Below are positions 35,256 to 47,393 of a stretch of DNA of 64,000 nucleotides, piece after piece. The notes below the pieces were generated by a model. The model saw only the letters and a program-made list of their open reading frames with translations. It had not been told where the DNA came from and ran no database searches. This DNA is from Zasmidium citrigriseum (taxonomy: Eukaryota > Ascomycota > Dothideomycetes > Mycosphaerellales > Mycosphaerellaceae), in assembly GCA_002786025.1 (NCBI GenBank), contig NHNW01000060.1:124001-188000 (forward strand), written 5' to 3'. Made by a program: the position numbers and the translations under genes. Numbering within the stretch: position 1 is the stretch's first letter; the number at the start of each line of letters is the position of its first letter.

Positions 35256-36079
35256 AGTGACAGATTTCGTGATCGAGTCGTCGCCGGAGAGGGAGAAGTA
35301 CTGGAGCCGCATCGCAGGTGGTGGTTATCGGGGAGTCGTGGTGGAGCGGGAGGAAGGGCGAGTCGAAGCGAGCAGCTGCTGCGGCGTTTCAGCGAGCATG
35401 CGGTTGCGGCTGTGCTGGGATGATGTCGTGGAGCGTGTGCGCGGGCTCAGCGCTGGCCGGGAGCAGCAGGCAGGCAGCTCGTCGTCGTCGAAGTTCGAAG
35501 CGCACGCGACACCGTGGACGGCGGATGTTGGAGCTGGAGTGGGCGGGTGGAAGGTTTTGAGAAAGCGTTTTGCTCGAGAGATTGCTGCTGTCTAGCGTCT
35601 CGGGTTGGCAGCCAAATGAACAGCCGCCGGCGATCCACACGCGACCTGGCACCACCGCAGCCGAGTCGGGTTGCACAAGGCTCGTCGACCTGTCAACGAG
35701 AAACAGTCGCTATCGAGACGCTGCTGTGCGATGCTGCACGGTGACAATGCTGGAGGAAGGCGACAAGATTGAGAGTAGCAGTAGAAGTGAGGTGAGAGGG
35801 CGGCGCAGACATGTCATTGTGGGAATGCAGCACGCTACATAGTCATCATGGCGCTCTCCCAGCCCAAACTCACGCACACATGCATCTCTCGATTATCGAA
35901 TCCGGTCCTTCCGAGCGCCTTTCTTCCTTCTCTCACACTCAGCACCAAGCACGCGCTACCGCTCTGCCCTCGGAGCCTGCCAAGCTCCGGCCAGCACACT
36001 AGGGTTGGCTGCAGGGATAGTGTGGTGGAATCCACCGGTGTGGTTTCCATAGTGTACACACCGGCCGGGAGCTTGTCTC
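35256..36079. other. AUR1 upstream region, no other gene recognised
   Basis: About 820 bp between the AUR1 start and the transposon edge. It must hold the AUR1 promoter. Plus-strand ORFs here (35205-35744) are short and unsupported. Confidence 0.5.
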
Positions 36080-38770
36080 ACTGTGTACACACTAAACTAG
36101 TGTAATCTGCACTGTAATTCGATGTTTTAGCTTGCCTAGTGTCTCGGCCTTAAAGTACCTTACTAAAAGACACCTCTATTATTAACCTATTAATATACTA
36201 TTAATATAGGCGGTTTTATCGCTCGTTATCGCTTCTAGAGGAAAATTTTATAGTAGTAGAAGGCCTAGTAAGGTAGCTAGGAGGGCGTGGGAGCGAAGGC
36301 ATAAGAAGTAGCTAAACTACTACTAAAATAAGGTGTTATATCCTAGATTTATCTAGTTTGTCCTACTCTAATTACTACTCTTTCTATACTACTCTTTCTA
36401 ACCCCCTCTTTAATAGCCGATATCGATCTAGTAGCCGCCGTTACTATCGTTAGTAATAATAAGCTAGTTATCTTTAATAAGAAGCGTAAGGGCGAAGATA
36501 AGTACTAGAGCTAGGTAGTACGAGCCTTTATAGGTAGCGCTTATCTAAAGGTTACCTACAATTACTATAGTAAGGACTAGAAGTCTAATAATCGTAATAG
36601 GGTGCTCCGTTATCTTCGCTATTATAAGTAGCTACTAGAGGAGTTATTTCTAAGATATCGACCTTAGTAGGTAGTTAATAAGGAAGCGGAGGATATCGTC
36701 GAAAGCGAGCCTAAGGTTAGAGCTACTAGCGGAAAGGTATAGAAGATCCTTATCGGTAAGACTAGCTATATCGATAATATAAGTATCGATAAGAATAAGG
36801 TAGTTAGTAAGCTCGTCGCTAAGTAGATCTTTACTACTAGCCTACCTATAAGTATTACTAAGTATCTAACGTTTAAGAAGCTCTTTAATAGGCTTAGGCT
36901 AGCCTTTAAGCCGCCGTCTCGTAAGGTAATTCGAGGCTAGTATCTAACTAAGTTATATAAGCGTCTATAGGCTTAGATAAACGATAAGATTAGTAGAGCG
37001 AGGCGCCTTACTATCGTAACGGATACGTAGACTAATTAAGCTAGCTATAGTATTACTAACTATCTCGTAGTAACGAGCTAGGCGGCCTACTTTATTAGCT
37101 CTAATCTATTAGTAGCGGTTCGAAATAATACTATATATTATACGGAGGGGCTTCTAAAGGTAATTAAGCGATAGCCGGATAAGACGGTAGTAACGATAAT
37201 AGACAATACTAGTATAATAAAGAAGGCGGCTACTCTAGTAAGTAAGTTTAATATCGTAGATACCTTAGGCTTACTAGCCCGTTAGCGGGCCGCTTAGCTC
37301 GGCTAGTCCCGCGTTAAACTTTTATTAAATTTAATAGAGCTATTAACTAATTAAGGTTTTATAGATTAAATAACACTTCCCTTAGATTATAACTATTAGC
37401 TACTACTCTTACTACCTTAACCTGCTTATAATCGACCTCTAAGAGCCGCTAATAGTATAGTAGACCTTCGATACTATCTACGAGGTGTCTCTATACTTTA
37501 AAAACACCTACCTATCCTTTAAAGTTCTTAGAGAGCTCGGCGGTACTAACGTATAGCGATTTCTAAGCGTAAGTAATACCCGCTAGTAATTACGAGTCTA
37601 TATAGCGAGGGTAGTCTATTATAACTAGTACTAGCTTAACGAGCTCGTTATAGATTACTAGTATAGAATCCTTTAGGGCGCTAGTAGCGATTAGAAGAAG
37701 GCCTAGAATAGTATTATAACTATTCTTACTACTCTAACCTTCTAGATCGACTATAAGCGATACCTTAACCTCTTCGAGCTATTCTTAAAGGTAACGATTA
37801 CGCTAGAGGCTAATAAGCCTCTACTATCTTACGTATATAGTAACTTTAGATAGCTAATAACAGTTTCCTTCGATAATAACCTTATTACTAATAATAGTAT
37901 TTAGAAGATAATTGCGAAGCGATACGCTAACCTTTACTACGAGATAATACTTATCGCCTACCTCGCTAACCCTTAAGAGCGCGATAAGACACCTCTTATT
38001 ATTACTAGCGACGATATCTACTTACTTATACCCTTCCTCTAAGCCTATTATAGAAACTAAGGCCGCTATACTAGTATTCTACCTACTAACCCCCTCGCTC
38101 TACTTAAGCTCGAGATAGAAGAAGAGATTAATAATAGAGCTACTAGGTTAATAAACGACCTCTTTAAGCTACGCTCGCGTAATAGGCTCTTTAAAGACAA
38201 TATAATATAGGCTAGCGGCAAGAAGGTGTTACTAGCTAAGTAGTAGAATTATAACTTTAATAGGAGATACCTAGACCTTACCGCCCTATACCTAATAGCT
38301 CTTACTATCTATCTAATATTAGGTGTCTCTAAGCGTAACTAGAGCGCCTATAGCTTTATTATAAACCTCCGCCGCAATCGCCTTAATTAAGACATTGTTA
38401 AGAAGTTAATATACTACTACTAGAACCTTAGGATTAAGTACGATATCGATAATAATAAGCTAGAAGACGATAACTATATTAAAGACGCTAATATCTTAGC
38501 TAAACTGCTACAAATAGACAGCAGTAGTAATGTTGCCGCCGTTAATAATATTAACTTAATAGAAGAGCTACTATAGGCTATCTAAGAGCTATTATTACTA
38601 TATATACCGTCCTTAATTACTATCCTTAATCCCTATATATATATAGTCCTTACCCCCTTTCGTACCTCTAGTATTCCTTATTTAGGTGGACCCACCACCA
38701 AATAACCGAATATAAGAAATACCTATATGTGTCCACTTCTGTGTCCATATGGGCTATACACGTGTACACA
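36080..38770 (+). mobile_element. RIP-degraded hAT-like DNA transposon (DUF659-type transposase relic)
   Basis: The composition changes abruptly at about 36100: TA dinucleotides abound, CA is scarce and TAG/TAA stops are everywhere. No ORF of 60 codons occurs for 2.6 kb. In one plus-strand frame (about 36670-37290), ignoring stops that sit where Trp (TGG to TAG) would fit, the text still resembles a hAT transposase. It shows RRLTIVTDT-TN followed by VVTIIDNTSIIKKAATLVSKF, the DUF659/hAT core pattern. Both edges carry GTGTACAC near 36052, 36083 and 38762, possible terminal inverted repeats, but no exact 8-bp target duplication could be fixed. The mutation pattern is that of repeat-induced point mutation, so the copy is dead. 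Confidence 0.8.
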
Positions 38771-40458
38771 AGGAGCGGCCGGCAAATCAACAGTGGAGAG
38801 CCATCCCTACAGCACACTGGCTGCTATGCTGACTGCGTGCAGCCCTCGCACATGTTCTGTCGCAACAATCGCTGCACCCACATGCCATGCCAGGCCATGC
38901 CGCCGCCAGTCCGCGGCTCCAGGATGTTTGACCGCAGCACCGCATCCCCAAGAGCCGCACTCTCCCCAAAGTCATCCATAGACCACGCACAAAACTGCGC
39001 ATGCGACAGGCGCCAGCACCAATGCCCGATGACCTCACCTCACCGCGCAGCCACACGCGACCGACTTGGCCGCCGCATCATAGATCGAGCAGTGTCGCAT
39101 GCCCAGCACAGAACCCGCCGTGACCACGTTCAAAATTCTCCTCATTTCATTGTTGTCTTTGTCGCACCAGCGAGATTGATGTTGAGGAGGCGCTGTGTTA
39201 CAGATGGGTCGCCGAGAAAGCAGAAGCCCGAATCTTTCAGCCGGGAACGGAGATTGGAAGGTGCCGGCGTCCCACGCCTCAGCAAGCCCGACCTGTTGGT
39301 TCGCGCTTCCGCCATGCTCCGTGAACTCTCAGCTCTCACGCTCGCATTTCAATGAATAGCAGTGCCTCTTCCCAGGCATCGATCAGCTGATGAAAGGATT
39401 CGCTTCCTTCGATCCATTCGTCGTCGAGAGAAGCCTCAAATGCGCCGATATACGAACTTTTGCGAGCTCTCGTCGTTTAACAATAATGCGGTGGTCCGCG
39501 AGCATGTGGTCGAGCTTCTGTTCAGGAGGTGCAACAGCCAACCCTTACTCATGAAACCCATTCTTTTCTACACATCTTGAGCTTGGCTTATGCCGCCAAC
39601 CGAAAGTGAGATTGAGATGGGATGACAATGCATGCAAGCTCATGTGATTTGTCGAAGTTCATCCGTCGCATAGCTCGTGTTGAGAAAACGAAAGAATCCT
39701 GTTGCCTTCCGTAAGCGAGCTGAGTGAGGTCGGTTTAGACTATGGCGTCCATGCTCTTGATCAATCAGCATCGACTTCACTTGCTGATACACTTACTGTT
39801 CTTCTTGTAAAGGAATCTTCCTGATCCTGCCAGTCAAAAGGAGTACAACCCAACCAACTCGACCCACCACAGATCCCCCATCAAGGAAACCTGCAGCTAG
39901 GAGTCAAAGCCCGGGACTCTACCTAAGACTAACAACTATATAACGCACGCAGAACGCTGTCAAAGACCAGCCCCATCTCTCACCAAAATCGTCTATGATA
40001 CAAGCGTGTGTTTCTCCTCTTCTCCTTTCCTTGCGCGTGCGTTGCCGCTGTAGTGACAGTGCAGTGGAATCGCAAAGCCGAAACGAAAGACATGATTAAA
40101 AAGCAGAGGCGAAAAAATCGTCTGTCCAGAAAGCACGTCCATCCCTGGCGAGACGGACGCTTCTGGTAGACGAGTCGAAAGAAAACGAACGCTCATCACT
40201 CTCCTCCAAATAGTAACGCCCTTCAAACGCCTTCGCAAATTTTTCTGTTCCCAATCTTGCTCCATATGCCAAGTATCGTCATCTTCTCATCCAGTCGTCA
40301 TTAGGCGCTGAAATGCAAAGTCATCGTGATTCGTCGTCCATAGGTCGTCATTAAGCTCCTCCGTCTTAGATATCGTTACATGCTTCATCGTCGTCAAAGT
40401 CGTCTCGCTGCGTAGATCTATCCATTCGTACACGTCGTCATCGCTCGTTGGCAAGCAC
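38771..40458. other. No gene recognised
   Basis: 1.7 kb downstream of the zinc-finger gene and beside the transposon. Base composition returns to normal at about 38770. A plus ORF (38729-39355) begins inside the element edge and has no domain. The stretch at 39900-40458 is probably 3' UTR of the zinc-finger gene. Confidence 0.45.
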
Positions 40459-42795
40459 TCAATGCGAGGCGACCCAGGAATCCAGAATATCACGGACCTC
40501 GTTGTATTGGTCCTCTTCGGCGCTTCCCATGAAGTCGTCGATCGAGAAGGCGTTGCGCTGGACGTTGGAGAAGGCGTCGCTGTAGATCGTACTTGGTATC
40601 GCGCTGGAGACGTTCTTGACCGTCTTGATGTGTACGGTGTCCCAGTCGGAGTTGTAGACGCTGGAGCCACTGCACGATTCGCCTGGTGGCGAAAAGACGT
40701 CGTTCCCAACGTCTGGATGGCAGTTCAGCACGTCGAAGTTGACCGCATCGTTGAAGATGTCAACTCCGCCGTCCATTGGGCTAGAGTCGCCGTGGAAGCT
40801 GCCACTGGCGAAGCCTGCAGGTGACGAGTGATCGGCGAATACGCTGTTGCCATTATCCGCAGGACTCGAGCTGCCATGCACTGATGATGCCGGCGCACGC
40901 GCGACTGGTCCCGGCGACGAACGTGTCGAAAGCTTTGATGGTGACACACCCTCCGGCTGCTCTTCTGGAATGCTGAGGTCAATGAAGATCTTTGAGCCAG
41001 CCGACTTGATTTGGGTTGCCGATGGTGGTGAAGTCGGTGGTGTGTCCAGCCACGTGTTCGAGGCTGTGTTGAACTGAGTGTTGCCGTCGTTCATGTTGAG
41101 AAAGTCGTTCGCATCCAGCTCGTCGTGGTCTTGAGGTGGCGTGTGTGGCATGCTGCATTCACTCGGTGCGGAGCTTGAGCTCGCAGCGAAAGAGTGGTCA
41201 CCATTGCCGCCATCCATCGCACGCGCCAACGCGGCCTTCTTCATCCTGGTCTCGATGTCGGGACGATTCGACTTCTTCGACTTGTCTCCGCCGCCCGATC
41301 TGTCCTTCTTCGGTCGACCACGCTTTGGCTTGTCTTCTTCAAGCTTCTCGAATCCGGGAAGGACACCCTCGCACATATCACGCTGACGATGTCTAGTCAA
41401 AGCATCGGCACGCGCGAATGTCTTGCCACATGGACATATTGCCGGTCTCTCGTTGGTGTGCGTGAGGTGATGTCGCTTCGTGTCGTGGAGTCGGTTGAAT
41501 CTCTTGCCGCATGGATTGCAGCGGAATCGTCGATCGTCGAGATGGTTCTGAACGTGGGACCGAGCGTTCTCTTTCCGGTTGATCTTGGTGTTGCAGCCCT
41601 CCCATTTGCAGCGATATGCGTCGCCCTTGCCGGTGGGATGTACCAGCCACGAATTGATCTGCTCTTCGGAAATGCCAGTGTCGATGTATGTTGCGTCGAT
41701 CCCAGCTGCGTCCAAAGCTGCTTGCTCGGGACAGACAGGACCTCCACCCATCATGAAATTTGGGCTGTTGAAGTCCTGCTCCGCCCCGCCAGCAGCTTGA
41801 TACATCATTGCCTGGTGATGCCCTCCATGAGTGACATACTCTGGGGTAGTCTCTTCGAAGAGCGTTGGCATCGGCGTGCTGTGTTGATGAGGCGGTGACG
41901 ATGCATCGGCGACTGATGAAGAGTAAGCAGAAGCAGCATAGTCTTGCTCACCTGAGAAGCTGAATGAGCCATTGGCAAATGCTCCTGCTTGAGCTGCAAA
42001 CTGGTTCGGGTCCTGGTTTGGCGGCATTGGGGCGACGTCGAGTTGATAGCTTTGACTTCGTTGATGCTTGACATGTGACGGAGGTGGACTAGGCCAGCTC
42101 TGCGCATGGTTTTGTGGCGTGTTGGGGACTGTCTGCGCATGCCCATGCGATATTGGCGTAGCTGGCATGACTGGCATTTGCGGTTGCGACAGGAAGACCG
42201 GTGCAGCCATGTCGCCGGCGACAGGATGGCTGACCTGGACGAATGGCGTCGGTTGTTGCATGTTGGGATTGGGTGGAGTGCCGTTGCCATAGTTCTGCTC
42301 ATACCACATCATGTGGTGTTGCAAATGTTGCATGGCAGCGGCTTGCTCCTGGTTGGGTTGGCTGACGGAGGGATTGAAGATGCCGTTCAGCTGTTGATGG
42401 AGGTGGGATTGGAAGTCTGGTGGGCCGCCAGCCTGAGATGGCGGCGGCGCCTGTTGGTAGCCCGGCTGAGCTAGGCTGTGCTCCTGCGTTTCTTGCTTGA
42501 TGAGATGCTGTTGATCCGGTGGGAATGCTATGTTAGTATCCGGGTGTTGGGTCCTTGCTATGGGGAGGCCGTTCATATCCTGGGGAACGAGTGGTCGAAA
42601 TCCGGAGGGCGAGTTCATGGCGCTCAGACTCTGGTCGAGACTGAGCCCACGTCGGTGGCCTGGTCGATGTCCTGGGTTAGTCCGTCGGGGGTTGTGAGGC
42701 AAGGGCGTAGCAAGTATCGGCACTTCGAGCGATTGTTGTCGGCGATGATGTTGACGTCGCTTCTGGATGCTCGAGGCCGTACTTGCGGGCAGCAT
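40459..42795 (-). CDS. Swi5/Ace2-type C2H2 zinc-finger transcription factor
   Basis: Single coding exon, 778 residues from ATG 42795. The first ~390 residues are Gln/Pro/His-rich and disordered, a likely activation region. Three linked C2H2 fingers follow: CKWEGCNTKI with HVQNH, CNPCGKRF with HHLTH, and CPCGKTFARADALTRHRQRDMC, whose short second finger and final CPCG finger match the Swi5/Ace2 layout. Directly after is KRGRPKKDR, an AT-hook. The Ser/Thr/Pro-rich C-terminus contains several SP/TP sites. It acts in the nucleus; in yeast the relatives drive cell-cycle and cell-separation genes, but the target here is unknown. A 54-nt intron (ending CACAG) appears in the leader, so ATG 42795 is preferred over the frame start at 42963. 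Confidence 0.88.
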   Translation of the reverse strand: MLPASTASSIQKRRQHHRRQQSLEVPILATPLPHNPRRTNPGHRPGHRRGLSLDQSLSAMNSPSGFRPLVPQDMNGLPIARTQHPDTNIAFPPDQQHLIKQETQEHSLAQPGYQQAPPPSQAGGPPDFQSHLHQQLNGIFNPSVSQPNQEQAAAMQHLQHHMMWYEQNYGNGTPPNPNMQQPTPFVQVSHPVAGDMAAPVFLSQPQMPVMPATPISHGHAQTVPNTPQNHAQSWPSPPPSHVKHQRSQSYQLDVAPMPPNQDPNQFAAQAGAFANGSFSFSGEQDYAASAYSSSVADASSPPHQHSTPMPTLFEETTPEYVTHGGHHQAMMYQAAGGAEQDFNSPNFMMGGGPVCPEQAALDAAGIDATYIDTGISEEQINSWLVHPTGKGDAYRCKWEGCNTKINRKENARSHVQNHLDDRRFRCNPCGKRFNRLHDTKRHHLTHTNERPAICPCGKTFARADALTRHRQRDMCEGVLPGFEKLEEDKPKRGRPKKDRSGGGDKSKKSNRPDIETRMKKAALARAMDGGNGDHSFAASSSSAPSECSMPHTPPQDHDELDANDFLNMNDGNTQFNTASNTWLDTPPTSPPSATQIKSAGSKIFIDLSIPEEQPEGVSPSKLSTRSSPGPVARAPASSVHGSSSPADNGNSVFADHSSPAGFASGSFHGDSSPMDGGVDIFNDAVNFDVLNCHPDVGNDVFSPPGESCSGSSVYNSDWDTVHIKTVKNVSSAIPSTIYSDAFSNVQRNAFSIDDFMGSAEEDQYNEVRDILDSWVASH

Positions 42796-43661
42796 GGTTG
42801 TTGTCGGCAAGATGAGTCCGAAATAGTCCTGGGTGGGGTCCTGGGTCCTGGTATTGACGAAGGCCGCTCGTCGGCGACCTTCTTGGTTTCGGTTCTGTGC
42901 AACATGGTCAGTCAACAAGTCAAGCAGGCAGACCGATATTTCACCATACCTCACGCAGTGCAAGCCGGAGCCGCCGGGCGGAAGACTTCTAGTGTGTTGC
43001 TCGCCTCCTCAGATGTATCCCACACACCTGTGGAGGGAGAAGTTGGAGGTTAGGCCACTCAGGCCTTGGAGATGTGGTGCGGTGGTGTGTCGACCAGCGA
43101 GTGTAGTTCGCCTCTGCTGCTAGCTATGTACAAGCAAGAGCGGATTTAGTGTGAAGCGATCTCAAGAGCAGGTGGCTGGGGGCATGGAGGTGAATGATAT
43201 ACAACAGGCACTGTGAAACGGCAGGTCAATGCGGCCGGCGTAAACACCACGGTCCACGGCTGGTTGTCATGGCAGCGCAGCCGCGGCCGGGATGCTGACG
43301 ATTGTCGTTCGCAGCGCCAACGGCCTCTGCAAGACACTCGTGGGCCTTGCGCCATCTTATTCTCCGATGAACCACGGGACTGCCAGCTGCCGAAGTCTGG
43401 ATGAACGGTGTTGTCATGATAGTTGTCATGGCGAAGTGATTGGGAGCGATTTATTCGAGAATTGTTGACTGCCGGCTTGTTATTTGGGCGAGCGTCGATT
43501 GGTCGGCGCATTTCTCAGCACGGCGTACATCGAAGCACCCTTAGCGCGGCTTGGCACCCCACGAAAAATGCGCCTGCCGTATATCTTCCACTTCCCAGTC
43601 GCCTCTTCGGAGATCCGTCCACCTGCAACATTTGTTGAAGACGCACCACTGCTGAGACAAG
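42796..43661. promoter_or_regulatory. Divergent intergenic region zinc-finger gene / UBI3
   Basis: About 870 bp separate the two start codons. It contains the zinc-finger gene's leader intron (near 42907-42960) and must hold both promoters. A pyrimidine-rich block lies 70-120 bp before UBI3. No ORF is supported. Confidence 0.5.
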
Positions 43662-44302
<641 letters not shown>

Positions 44303-44826
44303 AGCTGCGACGAGGAGGATCCCTCGGTGCCTCGGATAGGTGCCAGTAGCTAGATACGAATGGGAACGTCGTGCCTTGGCAACAAATATCTCGTTAGTTC
44401 TTCCAATCTCGATCACGTGATTACATGTCCGACTCCCATCCCCGTCAAGACGGGAGCCCACCGCGCTCTGATCGCTCTTATGAAGGGCATAGTACATCAA
44501 GCCATTCCTTGAGAGAGCTCCCTCAGTCAGATACGCCTTCCTCGACTGCTGCTCTCCTGCCTCGACCTACTTCTTCCTTGCCTCCTTCCTCAAGGTCCAA
44601 CCGTGGCCAAGGCATGCAGTCACCTCCAGTCGAAGCTGCTTGCCTTTCATCATTCCCCAGATTCTCATCTCCGCCAGATGTAACAACTTCTTGTCACCGC
44701 ATAACCCCTCTCGTGGCCACAGAGCTCAGTATCCTCTGGTGAGACAGCTCCAGAGTCCTTACTGCTTGAACGAACTGACAAGATCAGCAGGACACAGCCT
44801 CTCGGTCACTTCGCTCGCCAGTCAAG
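44303..44826. other. No gene recognised
   Basis: 524 bp between UBI3 and the F-box pseudogene, including UBI3 3' sequence. A Ser/Pro-rich plus ORF at 44425-44742 lacks any domain. Confidence 0.5.
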
Positions 44827-45528
44827 ATGGCCACCAGCAGCGTCCTCGAAACTCAGGAGCTCCTGGAAATGATCATCCTCGAACTTCCCGTCCGCGATGC
44901 CCTCATCAACCAGCGAGTCTCCCGCTACTGGGCCTTTGCGATCAAGTCTTCGATCAATATACAGCGGGCACTTTTCTTGAAGCCCATGGATCAACCGGAG
45001 ACTGGCAAGTCCAAGCATATAGGCCCGCATGCTGTCACCCTGAAAACGACATGTGCAGACATTCTCGCAATCCCCGGCCCAAAGACCCTGTTCCAGTCAG
45101 TCTTGTCTATCACGGATAATGCTGGGATCATGACCCATTTCAACGGCATCCCGAAAGACTCGAAGATGGCCTCGCCAGACGCATCATGGCAGAAGATGCT
45201 CCTCATCTAACCACCGATGCCAAAAACGGTCCTCGTCTCGAACTGGGAACGCAATGCAACCCACGTGCAATTGTACCATCGCAACGACCCTATTGAATCA
45301 AAGCTCCGTCACTCGAAGTGTTTTCGATTCGGCCTTGGGTCCTTCGCGGTGTTTGGAGGCCCTCACGCCACGATTTCTCGCTTCGTAGAGAAGGCAAGTC
45401 GAGATCTGCACTGCCACGAGATATCCCACCAGAAGGGTGTCGAATACAAGATGGCCCTGGAGTCGCATTCAAGAATCGCAGAGATTACCGTCGTGTTCAT
45501 GGATGAGTTGTGTTGGGTGATTGAGTGA
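44827..45528 (+). pseudogene. F-box protein gene with one in-frame stop
   Basis: Codons 1-127 (44827-45207) start MATSSVLETQELLEMIILEL and VSRYWAFAIKSS, an F-box of the expanded fungal family, and continue to SPDASWQKMLLI. A TAA follows at 45208. The same frame continues without further stops for 105 codons, PPMPKTVLVSNWERN to DELCWVIE. The usual family text runs 'SWRxMLLTQPP', so the TAA sits where Gln (CAA) is expected. CAA to TAA is a C-to-T change in CpA context, the RIP signature. F-box proteins recruit substrates to SCF ubiquitin ligases. It may be a recent pseudogene, a strain-specific null, or a sequencing error. Confidence 0.75.
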
Positions 45529-46111
45529 CAGTCGGGGGATCTCTTGTACCCTCCCTTGTGGAAGTTTGAGTCGTCAATACACGGAAGTGTCGAACGACAT
45601 GAGGTGAATATGAAGCGACTGTGCGCATTGAACTGCTCGAGGCATCATATGTCAGCGCTGGACGATGAAGGTGGACGGACTGATTCCTATTCAAGTCTTC
45701 CATGATAGTTGCAGGGATCAGGAGCAAAGCATACCCAACAGCGAGACTCTGTCGAAACAGCCTTCCCGATCGTCTTCTCTGTCTCTCATGTCATGCCAAA
45801 TATCATACCAACTCTCTCGGCTGCAGACAAGACATCTGACGCTCTGTACAGCTGAACAGCCAAGCTGACTGAGCATCCTCCTAGCTTTGGCGATCTCCCA
45901 GCTAACAGAGGATTCCAAACCCCGTGGACCCGTGGAGCATTACGCTAAACGGTCGATAGAGCGACAGCTGACGTTGGAGTACATATCAAAAGTATACGAT
46001 TGAATAGAAACTTGGTCTTTATATCCAAGCCCTGCTCAAGTAAGAAAGATATATGGTGCAACTTTCGGATCAATCACCAACTCGAACGAAGACATACATT
46101 CTTCATCAACC
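45529..46111. other. No gene recognised
   Basis: About 580 bp between the F-box pseudogene and the GST-like gene; presumably the GST-like promoter. Nothing else is seen. Confidence 0.5.
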
Positions 46112-47001
46112 ATGGCACCAACACCCTACACCCTCTACCACTCCCCCGAATCCCTCTGCTCCTATATGATCCGCTACAGCCTCGCAATCCGCGGTCCCAG
46201 CAAAGATGGCACAGAAATCACGATCGAAGAGAAAGAAGTCGATATCCACATCAATATGGAGCACATCTCTGAATTCTTTCTCTTGAATGTGAATCCCAAA
46301 GGAAAGGCACGTAAACCCCTAACCCCCAGAGTATTGATGTTGATATCATTCCAGGTCCCAGCAATGACATCCCCAGCCCTCGAGAAGCCCATGCCAGACA
46401 GTCTTCACATGACGAATTACTTCGCGAGGACGTTTCCGCAATTGAAGCCGGCTGGGTATGAGGAGCAGATCGATGAAGTGTTGGGCAAGATTCATGCTCC
46501 GTTGCCGTATTTCGTCCTTTCGTTTGGCGGTGGACACCCAGCGGCGCGGTCTCCCAAGTCCGCTCTCTCAAAACTCGAGGAGACTTTGGCGAGGAGTGAT
46601 ATAAGCGCAGAGTATCGGCGGGCATTGAAGTCCAAGAAATCGCTGTTTATCTCCCTCCCCTCATTTCATCCATGAGCATTCGCTGACCCGGGCACAGAAA
46701 CGGCGCCGCAGATCTCGACGTCGTATTCAGCGCAGATTCCGTCAAGCAAGCCGAAGCAACAATGAAGACTTTCCTGGAGTATGTGGATGAGAAATTACCT
46801 TCGGCGCAAGGGTGGCTTTTTGGATTGGAGGTGCCTAGTGCTGCGGATGCGCATGTTGTGCCGCTGTTGGTTCGGTTGGGGGATGTGGGACGGGAGCATT
46901 TGTTGCCGGGGAAGGTGAGGGAGTACTGTGAGAGGGCGAAGGGGACGGTTGAGTGGAGGGGTGTTATGAATGGACGGGAGAGCACGATGTGTCAGGGGTA
47001 G
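46112..47001 (+). CDS. Glutathione S-transferase-like protein
   Basis: Three exons (46112-46306, 46355-46644, 46698-47001) give 262 residues. The thioredoxin-like N-terminal domain reads YTLYHSPESLCSYMIRYSLA and, after intron 1, NPKGKVPAMT, the usual GST turn before the cis-proline. A helical C-terminal domain follows, with AEATMKTFLEYVDEKLP, GWLFGLEVPSAADAHVVPLL and an N-capping Asp. The first intron would use a GC donor (GCACGT) and a CAG acceptor. Because its 48 nt are a multiple of three, retention would add 16 residues without a stop. It would conjugate glutathione or act as a GST-related thiol transferase; the substrate is unknown. Confidence 0.85.
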
Positions 47002-47393
47002 TTGCTGAGATTGAAAGAACCGGGTGACGAGTGATCAGATAATGATTGGTTCTGCAATGGACGGTTAGCAATGTGTCGTACTCATGGTTCTCTGACTTGT
47101 GGACGTACCCAGTGAAAGACGACCACGTTCTATCGACGGATGCAAATAACCAGATGACTATGTTACTGGCCTAATCATCACAGAGTTACCTTTGCAGTCC
47201 TTGTAGGGTTCATTTGCCTTGCTGGAAAGCTGATGTTGGTGATTGTGTTGCACTGAGGGCTGACTTCTGTAAAGGTACAGCATTGACGAGCAGCCAACGC
47301 AGCAAAGCATCGGCACATCATGTCGCCAACGCAGCCATATACCTCATCTATCGAAGCCTCATGACATAATACACTCTCTTCCTTATCATAATC
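47002..47393. other. No gene recognised
   Basis: 390 bp between two convergent genes; 3' flanks only. Confidence 0.5.

Noticed and set aside
35256..35312. 19-codon N-terminal extension of AUR1
   Set aside because: In-frame ATG exists, but the shorter protein begins in the way related enzymes do; kept as an alternative only.
36052..38769. Exact terminal inverted repeats and target-site duplication of the transposon
   Set aside because: GTGTACAC occurs at both edges, but no 8-bp direct repeat could be matched, so precise ends are not claimed.
38729..39355. 208-codon plus-strand ORF beside the transposon
   Set aside because: Starts inside the element edge without a proper context and has no recognisable domain.
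40287..40709. Minus-strand 140-codon ORF overlapping the zinc-finger gene end
   Set aside because: It is a shifted frame of the zinc-finger gene's C-terminal coding sequence plus its 3' flank.
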